Origin: Streptomyces gobiensis
GTDB taxonomy: Bacteria > Actinomycetota > Actinomycetes > Streptomycetales > Streptomycetaceae
DNA length: 64,000 nt
Direction: 5' to 3'
Assembly (NCBI RefSeq): GCF_021216675.1
Contig: NZ_CP086120.1
Location: 3,346,501-3,410,500, forward strand
Below the pieces are notes generated by a model, which saw only the letters and a program-made list of their open reading frames with translations, was not told the DNA's origin and did no database searches. The position numbers were made by a program, and so were the translations under genes. Of this stretch, positions 44,556 to 52,013 are shown in pieces (position 1 is the first letter of the stretch; the number at the start of each line of letters is the position of its first letter).

Positions 44556-44930
44556 AACGGAGTCGCCAACGAGTACAGCGTCACACCCTGGAACGGCGGC
44601 TACATCGGTATCAGCCAGGACAGCACGGAAGCATTTAGTGGAAAGATTCGCATCTGGCACGGCTGCGCCCCCTACGGCCCGTTCGGCGCCACCATCGGCC
44701 AGGACCAGGTCTACCGCATGCCCGAGCCCGGACCGTGGGGTAGCTACGGTGACGGGAACATCATCAGCTACAACGCCCACGCCCATCCCTCACTGCAAAG
44801 CGGCGACCGCTGGACCCTGTCCTACAACGTGAACAGCATGGACAACCGCGTTTCCGCTGAGGGCGCGCACTACCGGGACCCGCGTATCTACAAGCCCCGG
44901 TTCGTGTCCTTCCGTATCCGCCCCGACTGA
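44556..44930 (+). pseudogene. C-terminal fragment of a secreted DUF4185/DUF5005-like protein
   Basis: Directly at the broken end of the IS, a plus-strand frame reads NGVANEYSVTPWNGGYIGIS, then KIRIWHGCAPYGPFGA, ISYNAHAHPSLQSGD, WTLSYNVNSMDN and PRIYKPRFVSFRI, and stops at 44928-44930. The YNAHAHP and SYNVNS motifs are those of beta-propeller proteins of the DUF4185/DUF5005 type, from memory. The first several hundred residues of such a protein are absent. The frame's apparent start lies in IS sequence, so this is a leftover from a deletion mediated by or near the IS. Confidence 0.62.
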
Positions 44931-44997
44931 GCCAGCAGTAGTCGGGTCCCCGGCTCCCGCTTGCGGAGCACGGGGGCCCGGCGCGAGCATCACCACC

Positions 44998-45681
44998 ATG
45001 ACAGCCACCGACCTGACGGAATCCTGGGAGCGAATAGAAGCCTGGCTCGCCGCCCACGCCCCCGCATCCCACGCCTCGCTACCGGCACCAGCCGGCCCGG
45101 AAGAGATCCAGCGGGCACAGCAACAGACCGGGATCGTCTTCCCCGGTGAACTCACCACCCTGCTGCTTCGACGCAACGGCGCAGGTGACATGGGAACCGA
45201 GGTGATCCCGGGATACGAACTTCTTCCCGCTGCCAGTATCGCTGATACCTACACCATGCACCTGAAGTTCCGGGGACGAGAGAGCGAAAGCAGTCCGGAA
45301 CCCGCAGATGCTGAGTCGGATACCCGGTACGCCGACGACATCGCAAGAGCAGAAGCAGGACGCTCCTGCTTCCACCAGCATCGGGTCTATCTACCCGTCG
45401 CCACGAACGGCTGCGGCGGCTATATGGTCCTCAACTACGTCCCCGGAGTAACCCAGGGACGTCTCGGCCAGTTCTCGACCGAAGACGGCGGCACCTCATT
45501 CGAGCCGACGCCCACATGGAAATCCCTCACCGCCCTTCTGGAAGCCGTAGCCGACGGGCTCGAAAGCGACGAGCGAATCGTCGAACTCTACGGCGACTGG
45601 CAGACCACCGAACGCGACGAAGGCTGGCAAGCCACCGTTGACGAAGACGGCTACCTGGTCTGGGCCGAACCGGAACCATAG
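44998..45681 (+). CDS. SMI1/KNR4 (SUKH) family protein, probable immunity protein
   Basis: 227 residues. ESWERIEAWLAAHAP, PAGPEEIQRAQQQTGIVFP and ELTTLLLRRNGAG form the SUKH N-terminal signature, followed by YLPVATNGCGGYMVLNY and LGQFSTEDGGTSFEP. SUKH proteins commonly neutralise polymorphic-toxin nucleases and deaminases. No cognate toxin is next to it; the neighbours are gene fragments, so it may be an orphan immunity gene or protect against toxins of relatives. ATG 44998 is the natural start. Confidence 0.85.
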   Translation: MTATDLTESWERIEAWLAAHAPASHASLPAPAGPEEIQRAQQQTGIVFPGELTTLLLRRNGAGDMGTEVIPGYELLPAASIADTYTMHLKFRGRESESSPEPADAESDTRYADDIARAEAGRSCFHQHRVYLPVATNGCGGYMVLNYVPGVTQGRLGQFSTEDGGTSFEPTPTWKSLTALLEAVADGLESDERIVELYGDWQTTERDEGWQATVDEDGYLVWAEPEP

Positions 45682-45804
45682 GCCAGGTAGACCCGCACCT
45701 CGACCGATTGCGCCAGGCCCGGGTGGCAGCCTGCACGGTCCTGCTGCACCGTCACATCAGTATTTGGCCCCGGCCACGGACGTCGGTGGAGGCGTGGCCC
45801 TGTG

Positions 45805-46383
45805 TCAGCGGGTGTCGCTGTAGAGCGGCAAGCAACTCGTTTCGAGGGTGAAGCCGAAGGGGTCGGGAAGGGGAACCTCCTCCCCGAACTTGCCGCGTAG
45901 GGAGCCCTGGTAGGACCCCTCTCTCGGGTGTGTGTACAGCGCCCATACACCGTGGCGGGGATCGATGACCAGGAGAGTCCGCACTCCGGCGAGGGCGTAC
46001 CAGTCGTTCTTCTCGGTGATCTCTCTGGCCTTCTCTGACTTGGAGATCACCTCCACAGCGAGTTCCACATCACCGGGGTCTGCTAGCCATTCGTCGTCTT
46101 CATCCCACGCCTCCGGAAGGACCACCAAATCGGGAGTGCAGTAGTCATCCGGGTCGTCTGGCATTGCGATGGACGACACTTCATACGTGGCCAACCCCGC
46201 CTGAATTCTCGGTTCGAGCTGCTTCCGCATGCGCCGGATCGTGCCCGCATGCTTGCCACGCGGGGTTGGGGACATCACGAGGTTCCCTCCCAGAATCTCG
46301 ACGTGCAGGCCGGTGGCCTTTTCGATCTGCTCGGCAACGGCACGCAGGTTGCCGGGACGGGGATGCATGGCGGGCACGGTCAC
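45805..46383 (-). CDS. Uma2 (DUF820) family endonuclease-like protein
   Basis: 192 residues of the PD-(D/E)xK superfamily. EILGGNLVMSPTPRGKHAG, DYCTPDLVVLPEA and VELAVEVISKSEKAREITEK contain the Asp, Glu and Lys of the active site, and WYALAGVRTLLVIDPRHG is the family's C-terminal block. These proteins are abundant in actinomycetes and cyanobacteria; their real function is unsettled. GTG 46383 has GGAGG 12 bases upstream; ATG 46368 is an alternative. Confidence 0.85.
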   Translation of the reverse strand: MTVPAMHPRPGNLRAVAEQIEKATGLHVEILGGNLVMSPTPRGKHAGTIRRMRKQLEPRIQAGLATYEVSSIAMPDDPDDYCTPDLVVLPEAWDEDDEWLADPGDVELAVEVISKSEKAREITEKNDWYALAGVRTLLVIDPRHGVWALYTHPREGSYQGSLRGKFGEEVPLPDPFGFTLETSCLPLYSDTR

Positions 46384-46547
46384 AGATCGTCGCCTCCAGT
46401 TCGGTGGCTGGGAATCTCGCGATGACTACACGTTACTGCCCACCAACCTCGCTTCCTCCATCAGACTCAAGATTCCTGCATACGTACTGTTGATGTTAAT
46501 TGTACATAGGGTAACTATAACGGCTATTCCCACACCCGACTCTGCCG
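46384..46547. promoter_or_regulatory. AT-rich gap holding a likely promoter
   Basis: The segment 46,470-46,530 (TTGATGTTAATTGTACATAG and flanks) is strikingly AT-rich for this genome and lies upstream of the Uma2-family gene on the minus strand. A promoter is likely. No operator symmetry is clear. Confidence 0.35.
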
Positions 46548-46796
46548 CTACGAGGTCAGGTGGCCGTCATCGCCGGTGGTCATTCCTGGCGGCGTAGCCG
46601 GGGCTATTGGTTCCGGCCGAGTGTGGTGTTGCGTCGGTGGCTGTGCGGGCGGTTTTCCACCACTGGTACAGGGCTCGGCTGCGTGAACGCAGCCGTGTGT
46701 GTCGTAGCGGCATCGCTGGCAGCCGTAGGTGTGCTCCAGCCAGCGGACCCACCGGTTGTCGGTCATCCTGCGGAGTCTGGCGCGATTGCCGCTCAC
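46548..46796 (-). CDS. Small Cys-rich hypothetical protein, third of an overlapping trio
   Basis: 82 residues from GTG 46796, whose GTGA overlaps the preceding stop. TYGCQRCRYDTHGCVHAAEPC has five cysteines and two histidines and could bind zinc; the tail is Pro/Thr-rich. ATG 46766 (MTDNRWVRWLEH) is a possible shorter start. I do not recognise the family. The exact overlaps with its two upstream neighbours argue that it is real. Confidence 0.55.
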   Translation of the reverse strand: MSGNRARLRRMTDNRWVRWLEHTYGCQRCRYDTHGCVHAAEPCTSGGKPPAQPPTQHHTRPEPIAPATPPGMTTGDDGHLTS

Positions 46797-47011
46797 CGTT
46801 CCGTCTCTTCCGGGTCGATCAGCTGACGTAGCCACTCGGCGGTGAAGTCGATGGTGAGGGACATAACCAGTTCCTCGGTGCAGTTGAGCCACTGCTGGCC
46901 GACTCCGTCGCGGTGAAGCGGTTCGGTGTGACCGGCCTCAAGGATGCACGGCTGGCCGTAGCAGTTCGCGTGAGGCTGCCGGGCCCCGCACAACGGCCTG
47001 GGAACGTTCAC
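46793..47011 (-). CDS. Small Cys/His-containing hypothetical protein, second of the trio
   Basis: 72 residues from GTG 47011. RPLCGARQPHANCYGQPCIL and ILEAGHTEPLHRD place Cys and His residues in a pattern reminiscent of small zinc-binding proteins in actinomycete phage-like or regulatory clusters. It overlaps its neighbours by GTGA on both sides (47008-47011 and 46793-46796), implying one coupled operon. Function unknown. Confidence 0.6.
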   Translation of the reverse strand: MNVPRPLCGARQPHANCYGQPCILEAGHTEPLHRDGVGQQWLNCTEELVMSLTIDFTAEWLRQLIDPEETER

Positions 47012-47409
47012 TGGATGCTCCCGACCGTCACACCGTGGATCTGGGCCGGACCCACGTCAATGCCGACGGTGGCAAGCCAGAGGGCGCGGCGGCGCTGCCG
47101 CTGCACCAGCCACCTGTCCTCGGTGCCGGGGTCTTGCTCTTCGGTGTACCACTGTGCGGGGGCGTAGGGGCGTCCGACGGTCGGTCCTACGAAGATGGGC
47201 CCTTGGTCGCGGGCGTACGGACTCTTGTGGCGCGGCAACGGCGCCTGGTGGCGCACGGCGGCATCGAGTAGGGGCATGGACAGGGGCGCGGGCACCGGGT
47301 ACTCGGTTGTGGAGCGGTGCCGTCCGGTGGCCGGAAACAACCGGGCCAGCACCCACTCGACCAGCGGGGTCAGTGCCAGATTCAGGGCGCGCAGAGTACG
47401 CTTCCCCAT
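47008..47409 (-). CDS. Hypothetical protein, first of an overlapping trio
   Basis: 133 residues. ATG 47409 follows GAGGAGTTGACGAC. The N-terminus MGKRTLRALNLALTPLVEWVLARLF has an amphipathic or weakly hydrophobic helix, followed by a basic, Pro-rich region (APLPRHKSPYARDQGPIFVG) and RWLVQRQRRRALWLATVGID. No domain is recognised. It leads the three-gene coupled unit 47409 to 46548. Confidence 0.58.
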   Translation of the reverse strand: MGKRTLRALNLALTPLVEWVLARLFPATGRHRSTTEYPVPAPLSMPLLDAAVRHQAPLPRHKSPYARDQGPIFVGPTVGRPYAPAQWYTEEQDPGTEDRWLVQRQRRRALWLATVGIDVGPAQIHGVTVGSIQ

Positions 47410-47688
47410 GTCGTCAACTCCTCGGGTTGGTGGCCGTTCCCCGGGAGGTGGCCGCCTCGCCGGGGTCTTTCTTGCCATGCCGTGTCATGGAATGACACAG
47501 ATTGATTGGGCTACCTCTGCTCTCGTACGTTTCCGACGACGGCTGAGGTCTCAGAGTGGTCGGGCCCGCGTGATCGCGGGCAACGTGTGGGCCTGGGTCC
47601 GCCATCTCCACATGCAGCGTGGTTGTCCTGCGTAACAGCTCCGATGGCGTGCGCGAGCCCGCTAGCCGGAGACGCACGGTGCGGCGCA
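47410..47688. other. Gap with no supported gene
   Basis: About 280 bp between the trio and the RsbW-like gene, both on the minus strand. It should contain the trio's promoter. Open frames here are shadows without ribosome sites; no RNA gene was recognised. Confidence 0.35.
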
Positions 47689-48123
47689 TCAACCGAGCCA
47701 GCCTTCCAGTTGGAACCAGAAGGATTTGCCGGGGCCGGGCCCGTCCAGGCAGGTACCGTGGCGGGCTGCGAGTTCGGCGATGAGGTACATGCCGCGTCCG
47801 TGGTCGGAGTGGTCGCTGGGGTGGCATACAGCCGGTACGCCGGGCGCGGCGTCGTGGACGTGGATCCGGAACATCCCTGCCGGTAGCCACTCCCCGCAGA
47901 TGGTGATGGGCTGCGCGCAACCGTTCACCATGCAGGCCGTGATGGCATTGGTCGTCGCCTCGGAGGTGAGAAGGGCGGCCAGTTCGGTGAGCTCCGGGTG
48001 CTTGAAGGTGAGCGTGGACGTGCGAACGGTCTCCCGGCAGGTACGCACCCATACGGGGTCGGGCGGAAACGTCAGCGAGAAGCCGGGCATGGTGGCGACG
48101 ATGCTGGACGGTGTCCGGCACAT
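47689..48123 (-). CDS. RsbW-like histidine-kinase-type ATPase (regulatory)
   Basis: 144 residues. LAALLTSEATTNAITACMVNG is the N box of the GHKL ATPase fold, FRIHVHDAAPGVPAV the G1 box and DHGRGMYLIAELAARHG the G2 region. Such stand-alone anti-sigma-factor-like ATPases accompany XRE/DUF397 genes in Streptomyces (whiJ-type cassettes). ATG 48123 has GGAGG upstream; the frame to 48207 lacks one. It is divergent from the XRE gene. Confidence 0.85.
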   Translation of the reverse strand: MCRTPSSIVATMPGFSLTFPPDPVWVRTCRETVRTSTLTFKHPELTELAALLTSEATTNAITACMVNGCAQPITICGEWLPAGMFRIHVHDAAPGVPAVCHPSDHSDHGRGMYLIAELAARHGTCLDGPGPGKSFWFQLEGWLG

Positions 48124-48377
48124 AGCGGCCTCCAAGTGAGAGGGGGCGGCGCGGATGGGCTGTCTCTGGGTGCCCCGGCCAGCGGCGGTGGCCTGCCGAC
48201 GCATCAACTCAGTTGCGGCGCCGTGAACTTCCGGCTTAAGCCGTCCGGGGGTGGTGCACTTCTGAAGGTAGAGGAGATAGGTTTCTAATTCACAGCTCTG
48301 GAGGTTGCCTTACCTCTATTGGGTGACATGTGTCCGACCCGGTCGTAGGGCGGGTGCCCGGCTGCTAGGAGAGCGTC
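48124..48377. promoter_or_regulatory. Divergent promoter region with short inverted repeat
   Basis: Between the RsbW-like ATPase (minus) and the XRE regulator (plus), GAGGT (48301-48305) and ACCTC (48312-48316) form an inverted repeat in an AT-richer segment. It may be an operator for the XRE protein; no sigma consensus is assigned. Confidence 0.4.
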
Positions 48378-49262
48378 ATGGGACTTCGCACTAGCCCGAC
48401 ACAGAGGCAGCGCCGTTTGGGCATTGAGCTGCGCAGATTGCGCGATGCCGTGCGCATGACGGCGGCCGAAGCAGGTGCCTACGTTGGTATGAGCGGTGCC
48501 CACCTCGGACATGTCGAATCAGGGCGCACTCCCATCCCAGAGGACAAGCTCCGGACACTCCTGGCCACCTATGGGTGTGAATCAAAAACCTTCACCGAGG
48601 CTCTGGTCGCCTGGAGCGAGGCGCCTCGCGGCTGGTGGTACCAACACAAGCGTGACACCACGGCCTACGCACGAGATTTGGCCGAGATGGAGTCGATGGC
48701 CACTCACCTCAGCGAGTTCCAGCCCGTCCACCTGCCTGGCTTGCTTCAAACGCCCGAGTACGTGAAGGCCCTAATCCAGGCCACCTACCCCGACAGCTCC
48801 ACGGCGTTCACGGAACGCGGCCTTGAGTTTCGGCTGAAGCGGCAGGAGCTTCTGACGCGGCACTCCGCTCCGACCTACCATGCGATTATCCATGAAGCCG
48901 CATTCCAGATGCACTTCGTCGACACGGCGATCATGCGTCGCCAAATCGTGCACATCATTGAGGTAGCTCGGCTCCCCCACATCACACTCCAGATCGTGCC
49001 TTTCCGTTCCGGCACACTCCCAGCAGTTGGAACCCCGTTCGCCATCTTCTGTGGTAGCGACCCCGCGCTCAGCACGATCTACCTGGAGCACGACGTTGGC
49101 TCAGTCTTCCTACACGACCATGAGCACATCACGCGATACGGCGAGATCTTCAACCGCCTCGCTACGTTGGCACTGCCTCCGGTGATCCCTGAGTCCGAAC
49201 GGGTCTCCTACTCAACGCGGGATTCCTTTAGCCTCTTGCAGCATCTGCTGTACGTACTGTGA
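48378..49262 (+). CDS. XRE-family regulator with DUF5753 (Scr1-type)
   Basis: 294 residues. The N-terminal helix-turn-helix is ELRRLRDAVRMTAAEAGAYV then MSGAHLGHVESGRTPI. The remainder is the DUF5753 ligand or partner domain (LSEFQPVHLPGLLQTPEYV, ITLQIVPFRSGTLP, DHEHITRYGEIFNRL). Such proteins bind DNA beside a DUF397 partner and act in developmental or antibiotic control. GGAG precedes ATG 48378. A DUF397 gene follows 9 bp downstream, the normal arrangement. Confidence 0.92.
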   Translation: MGLRTSPTQRQRRLGIELRRLRDAVRMTAAEAGAYVGMSGAHLGHVESGRTPIPEDKLRTLLATYGCESKTFTEALVAWSEAPRGWWYQHKRDTTAYARDLAEMESMATHLSEFQPVHLPGLLQTPEYVKALIQATYPDSSTAFTERGLEFRLKRQELLTRHSAPTYHAIIHEAAFQMHFVDTAIMRRQIVHIIEVARLPHITLQIVPFRSGTLPAVGTPFAIFCGSDPALSTIYLEHDVGSVFLHDHEHITRYGEIFNRLATLALPPVIPESERVSYSTRDSFSLLQHLLYVL

Positions 49263-49271
49263 GAGGACCCC

Positions 49272-49475
49272 ATGGATGAGCTCGGCTGGCAGAAGTCGTC
49301 CTTCAGTAGCGGTGACCCGAACACTAGCTGTGTGGAGGTTGCCACTGACCGAACCGCCGCCCTCCACTTGCGTGAGAGCGACTGTCCGGACGAGATACTT
49401 ACCGCCACCCACCCGGCAATACGATCCCTCCTAGCCTGTATAAAAGCCGGAGACCTTGACCACCTTGCCCCGTAA
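49272..49475 (+). CDS. DUF397 protein
   Basis: 67 residues: WQKSSFSSGDPNTSCVEVA and RESDCPDEILTAT are standard DUF397 motifs (KSSxS, CVEVA, RDSK-like). These small proteins are partners, probably antagonists or ligands, of the adjacent Scr1-type XRE regulator. The start overlaps the regulator's ribosome-site spacing and GAGAGGACC lies upstream. Confidence 0.92.
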   Translation: MDELGWQKSSFSSGDPNTSCVEVATDRTAALHLRESDCPDEILTATHPAIRSLLACIKAGDLDHLAP

Positions 49476-49582
49476 GCGACCGCCTCCGCATCGGTGCGGA
49501 TGCGGATCGCATGACATGTTGCCGACCTGCGAAGCCGTCGGTCGTTCCGGGTAGTACGAGCTGCCCCCGCTGAAAGTCCTAG

Positions 49583-50005
49583 GCCGTTTGGTTTGGATCA
49601 TCTGCTCGTTGGTCTGGTGTGTCGTTGACCGATGTGCACTGGTGGCGAATTGAGCCGTTACTCCCGGATCGGACGCCGCGGCGGGGTGGCCGGTGGCGTG
49701 ACCACCGCGAGGTGATCGACGCGATCGCCTACAAGTTCCAGACCGGAACGCAGTGGGTGCACCTGCCCGAGAAGTACGGGAACTGGCGAGGCGTCTGCAA
49801 CCGGTTGCGGATGTGGGCCGTCGACGGGACCTGGGAGTGGGTGTTCACCGCGCTGATGGCCCAGGCCGATGCCGAGGAGGACCTGGACTGGGCCGTCTCG
49901 GTGGACTCCACGATCGTGCGGGCTCACCAGCACGCGGCCGGGGCCCGCAAAAGGGGCCCCGGCCGGAGAACCGCATGACCACGCGATCGGCCGGTCCCGT
50001 GGCTG
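49583..50005 (+). mobile_element. 3'-truncated IS5-family element, close relative of the 5939-6835 copy
   Basis: The left end (GCCGTTTGGTTTGGATCATC) abuts CTAG (49579-49582) and nearly matches the transposase-start end of the complete element. It then encodes MSLTDVHWWRIEPLLPDRTP onward. Similarity runs through the frameshift run AAAAGGGG (49949-49956) and stops around the CGGTCCCGTGGC stretch near 50,005; the second half and right inverted repeat are missing. Confidence 0.8.
49619..49978 (+). pseudogene. Truncated IS5-family transposase
   Basis: 119 residues equivalent to ORF A of the complete element, from the start (GTG/TTG region, MSLTDVHWWRI) to VDSTIVRAHQHAAGARKRGP. One substitution run near GTQWVHLPEKYGNWRG shows divergence. 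The DDE C-terminal half is absent, so no active transposase can be made. Confidence 0.8.
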
Positions 50006-50482
50006 AAACGCTGCCGCCCAGGTAAGACGCCCCGCCAGGCGCTCGAAGGCGAAGTGAACGGGTTCGCGGGTTCCTGACCTCAAGCGCCGGGGAAGTTGCG
50101 CATTGGACGCCCGTTTCGGGAGGTTCGAGGACGAGGTGAGTGGCTTGCGGCTTGTGGTCGGGTGCGGACTGGGAGGATGCCTACGGGCTGGATGCGGGTG
50201 GGCCCGGTCGCCGGGTTGTGGGGCGAGAGCTGGGCGGCCGGGCCCGTGTTCCAGCGCTCGGGCCCGGAGCCCACGGTGGCTGTAGCACGCCGAGTGGGAA
50301 GTTTGAAGACTTCGAAAATCACGGTTTGGGCTCAGAGTGGTGGGTTAGAAGAGGAACCACGTGCTTGGGAGGTACAGGCACATCCGCGGGAGAGCCGTAT
50401 CGGCTGACCTGGGTGTGGGCCTGTGCCGCCCTCCTGCGGCTGTCCGCACAGCCAGAGCAATACGGGAGGAGCGAGAACCCTC
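50006..50482. promoter_or_regulatory. Upstream region of the sigma factor gene with a SigB-type promoter candidate
   Basis: No gene is supported here. GTTT (50324-50327) and GGGTTA (50342-50347) are 14 bp apart, close to the GTTT-N14-16-GGGTAT consensus of SigB/SigF-type promoters in Streptomyces. This would allow autoregulation of the sigma gene about 135 bp downstream. The rest is GC-rich without clear structure. Confidence 0.5.
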
Positions 50483-51325
50483 ATGAGCACCACAGTTGGC
50501 CGCACCGAACGCGCACGCCGCCGCCATGACGACGCCCCTGACACCACCGCCGACTTCGGGCGTCTGGCCGGCCTGCCCGCCGGCCCGGAGCGGGAGACCC
50601 TGCTCGAGAGCGTGGTGGAGGCGTGGCTGCCGATGGCTCACCGCCTGGCCCGCCGTTTCCGCAACCGCGGCGAGACGCTGGAGGACTTGGAGCAGGTCGC
50701 CGCGATGGGCCTGTTGAAGGCCGTGGGCCACTACGACCCGGAGCGCGGCGTCCCGTTCGAGCCGTACGCCATCCCCACCATCGTCGGGGAGATCAAGCGG
50801 CACTTCCGTGACCACACCTGGGACATCCACGTCCCCCGCCGTGTGCAGGAACTGCGGAACAAGGTGCGCACCGCCATCCGCGAATTGGCCGTCGCCGATC
50901 TCGACCGGTACCCCACCATCGGGGAGATCGCCGAGCACGCGCAGATGAGCAACGAGGATGTGCTGACCGGCATGGAGGCCATCGACAGCTTCCGCGCTCT
51001 GTCGCTGGACGCCCAGCTGGGCCGCCCCGGGCAGGACGACGACTACTCGCTGGCCGACATCCTCGGCCAGTCCGAGGGACGGTACGACGCCGTCATCGCC
51101 CGTGAATCGGTCAAGCCGGCCCTGGCCGGGCTGCCGGAGCGGGAGAAGCGCATCCTTCATCTGAGGTTCTTCCAGGACATGACCCAGTCCCGCATCGGCG
51201 AGGAACTCGGCATCTCCCAGATGCACGTCTCCCGCCTGGCCTCCCACGCCTGCAAGAAGGTGCGCGAGCAGGTCGAGGCCGAGGCCACTGAAGCCGCTGA
51301 CGCTCCGGTGCCGGCCGCGGCCTGA
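50483..51325 (+). CDS. SigB/SigF-family alternative RNA polymerase sigma factor
   Basis: 280 residues. Region 2 reads LARRFRNRGETLEDLEQVAAMGLLKAV then FEPYAIPTIVGEIKRHFRDH, characteristic of SigB/SigF/SigG sigma factors. Region 3 includes PRRVQELRNKVRTAIREL, and region 4 ends with EREKRILHLRFFQDMTQSRIGEELGISQMHVSRL, a clear helix-turn-helix. ATG 50483 follows GGGAGGAGCG. No anti-sigma factor is adjacent. It is followed by DUF5133, a small acidic ORF and a GAF-ANTAR gene, which together look like a stress-response group. Confidence 0.93.
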   Translation: MSTTVGRTERARRRHDDAPDTTADFGRLAGLPAGPERETLLESVVEAWLPMAHRLARRFRNRGETLEDLEQVAAMGLLKAVGHYDPERGVPFEPYAIPTIVGEIKRHFRDHTWDIHVPRRVQELRNKVRTAIRELAVADLDRYPTIGEIAEHAQMSNEDVLTGMEAIDSFRALSLDAQLGRPGQDDDYSLADILGQSEGRYDAVIARESVKPALAGLPEREKRILHLRFFQDMTQSRIGEELGISQMHVSRLASHACKKVREQVEAEATEAADAPVPAAA

Positions 51326-51391
51326 CCTGGGCGAGAGCCCGTCGCCGCGCACCGCCATCTGCTTGCCCGCTTGTGAAAGGAAACTCCTGCC

Positions 51392-51619
51392 ATGCTCATG
51401 GCCCATCCCGCCGTTCTGTCCGATCTGATCGCCCAGTACGAGACGCTGAGCGCCCTGCACGCCGAAGAGGGCTCCGCCGAGGCGCGGCAGCGGCTGAACG
51501 ATGTCTCCTACACGCTGTGCGTGGCCACCGGCACCTGCGACGTCGACGCGGCGCTGATCGCCGCCCGGCACCAGCTGCCCGGTGCCCGTACCGAGGACGA
51601 CTCCCTCCTGGCCGCCTGA
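51392..51619 (+). CDS. DUF5133 small protein
   Basis: 75 residues: MLMAHPAVLSDLIAQYETL, RQRLNDVSYTLCVATGTCDV and DAALIAARHQLPGA. The MLMxHPAxL start and the CVATGT motif are typical of DUF5133, an actinomycete family often near SigB-type sigma factors. AAAGGAAACTCC lies upstream. Function unknown. Confidence 0.82.
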   Translation: MLMAHPAVLSDLIAQYETLSALHAEEGSAEARQRLNDVSYTLCVATGTCDVDAALIAARHQLPGARTEDDSLLAA

Positions 51620-51694
51620 GCCCCAGGCCGGCACCGAAGGGCCCCGGCCTGACCGACCCCCTGGCACGCCGGGGCCCAGGCACGATCTGAGAAA

Positions 51695-51886
51695 GTGAGC
51701 AGTATCACCGTGATGACCACCACACCTGAGAGACCCGGCAACGCGCCGATCTTTGAGGTCCTCATACAGGAACACGGCGACGTCCTCGCCGAAGCACGCG
51801 AGGCCGCCCAGGCCACCGAAAGCGAAGCGGCTCGGGCGCTGGACTGGAGTGACCTGCACCCCGCCGCCGAAGACGAGGACGAGTGA
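51695..51886 (+). CDS. Small acidic hypothetical protein (63 aa)
   Basis: GTG 51695 gives MSSITVMTTTPERPG, then a helical acidic chain (GDVLAEAREAAQATESEAAR) ending AAEDEDE. ATG 51713 is an alternative start. No strong ribosome site is visible. It is directly followed by a perfect hairpin terminator, which supports a real transcript end here. Confidence 0.5.
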   Translation: MSSITVMTTTPERPGNAPIFEVLIQEHGDVLAEAREAAQATESEAARALDWSDLHPAAEDEDE

Positions 51887-51888
51887 CC

Positions 51889-51934
51889 TCACTGTGGGGG
51901 CCGCAGACCCGGCGGGCTGCGGCCCCCACAGTGA
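51889..51934. terminator. Very strong hairpin terminator
   Basis: An 18-bp perfect stem (51889-51906 with 51917-51934; arms CACTGTGGGGGCCGCAG and complement) with a 10-base loop follows the small acidic ORF by three bases. It should end the sigma factor transcript ahead of the GAF-ANTAR gene. Confidence 0.85.
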
Positions 51935-52013
51935 GCACCGGCACTCTCGTGCCGCACCGCTCCCATCCGCGGTTTTAATGGGAGGACGCGACCAGTGGCG
52001 AGAGGGGAAGGAC

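Noticed and set aside
49480..49535. Short CCGCATC/GATGCGG hairpin after the DUF397 gene as a terminator
   Set aside because: Only a 7-bp stem in a GC-rich background; too weak to list as a feature.
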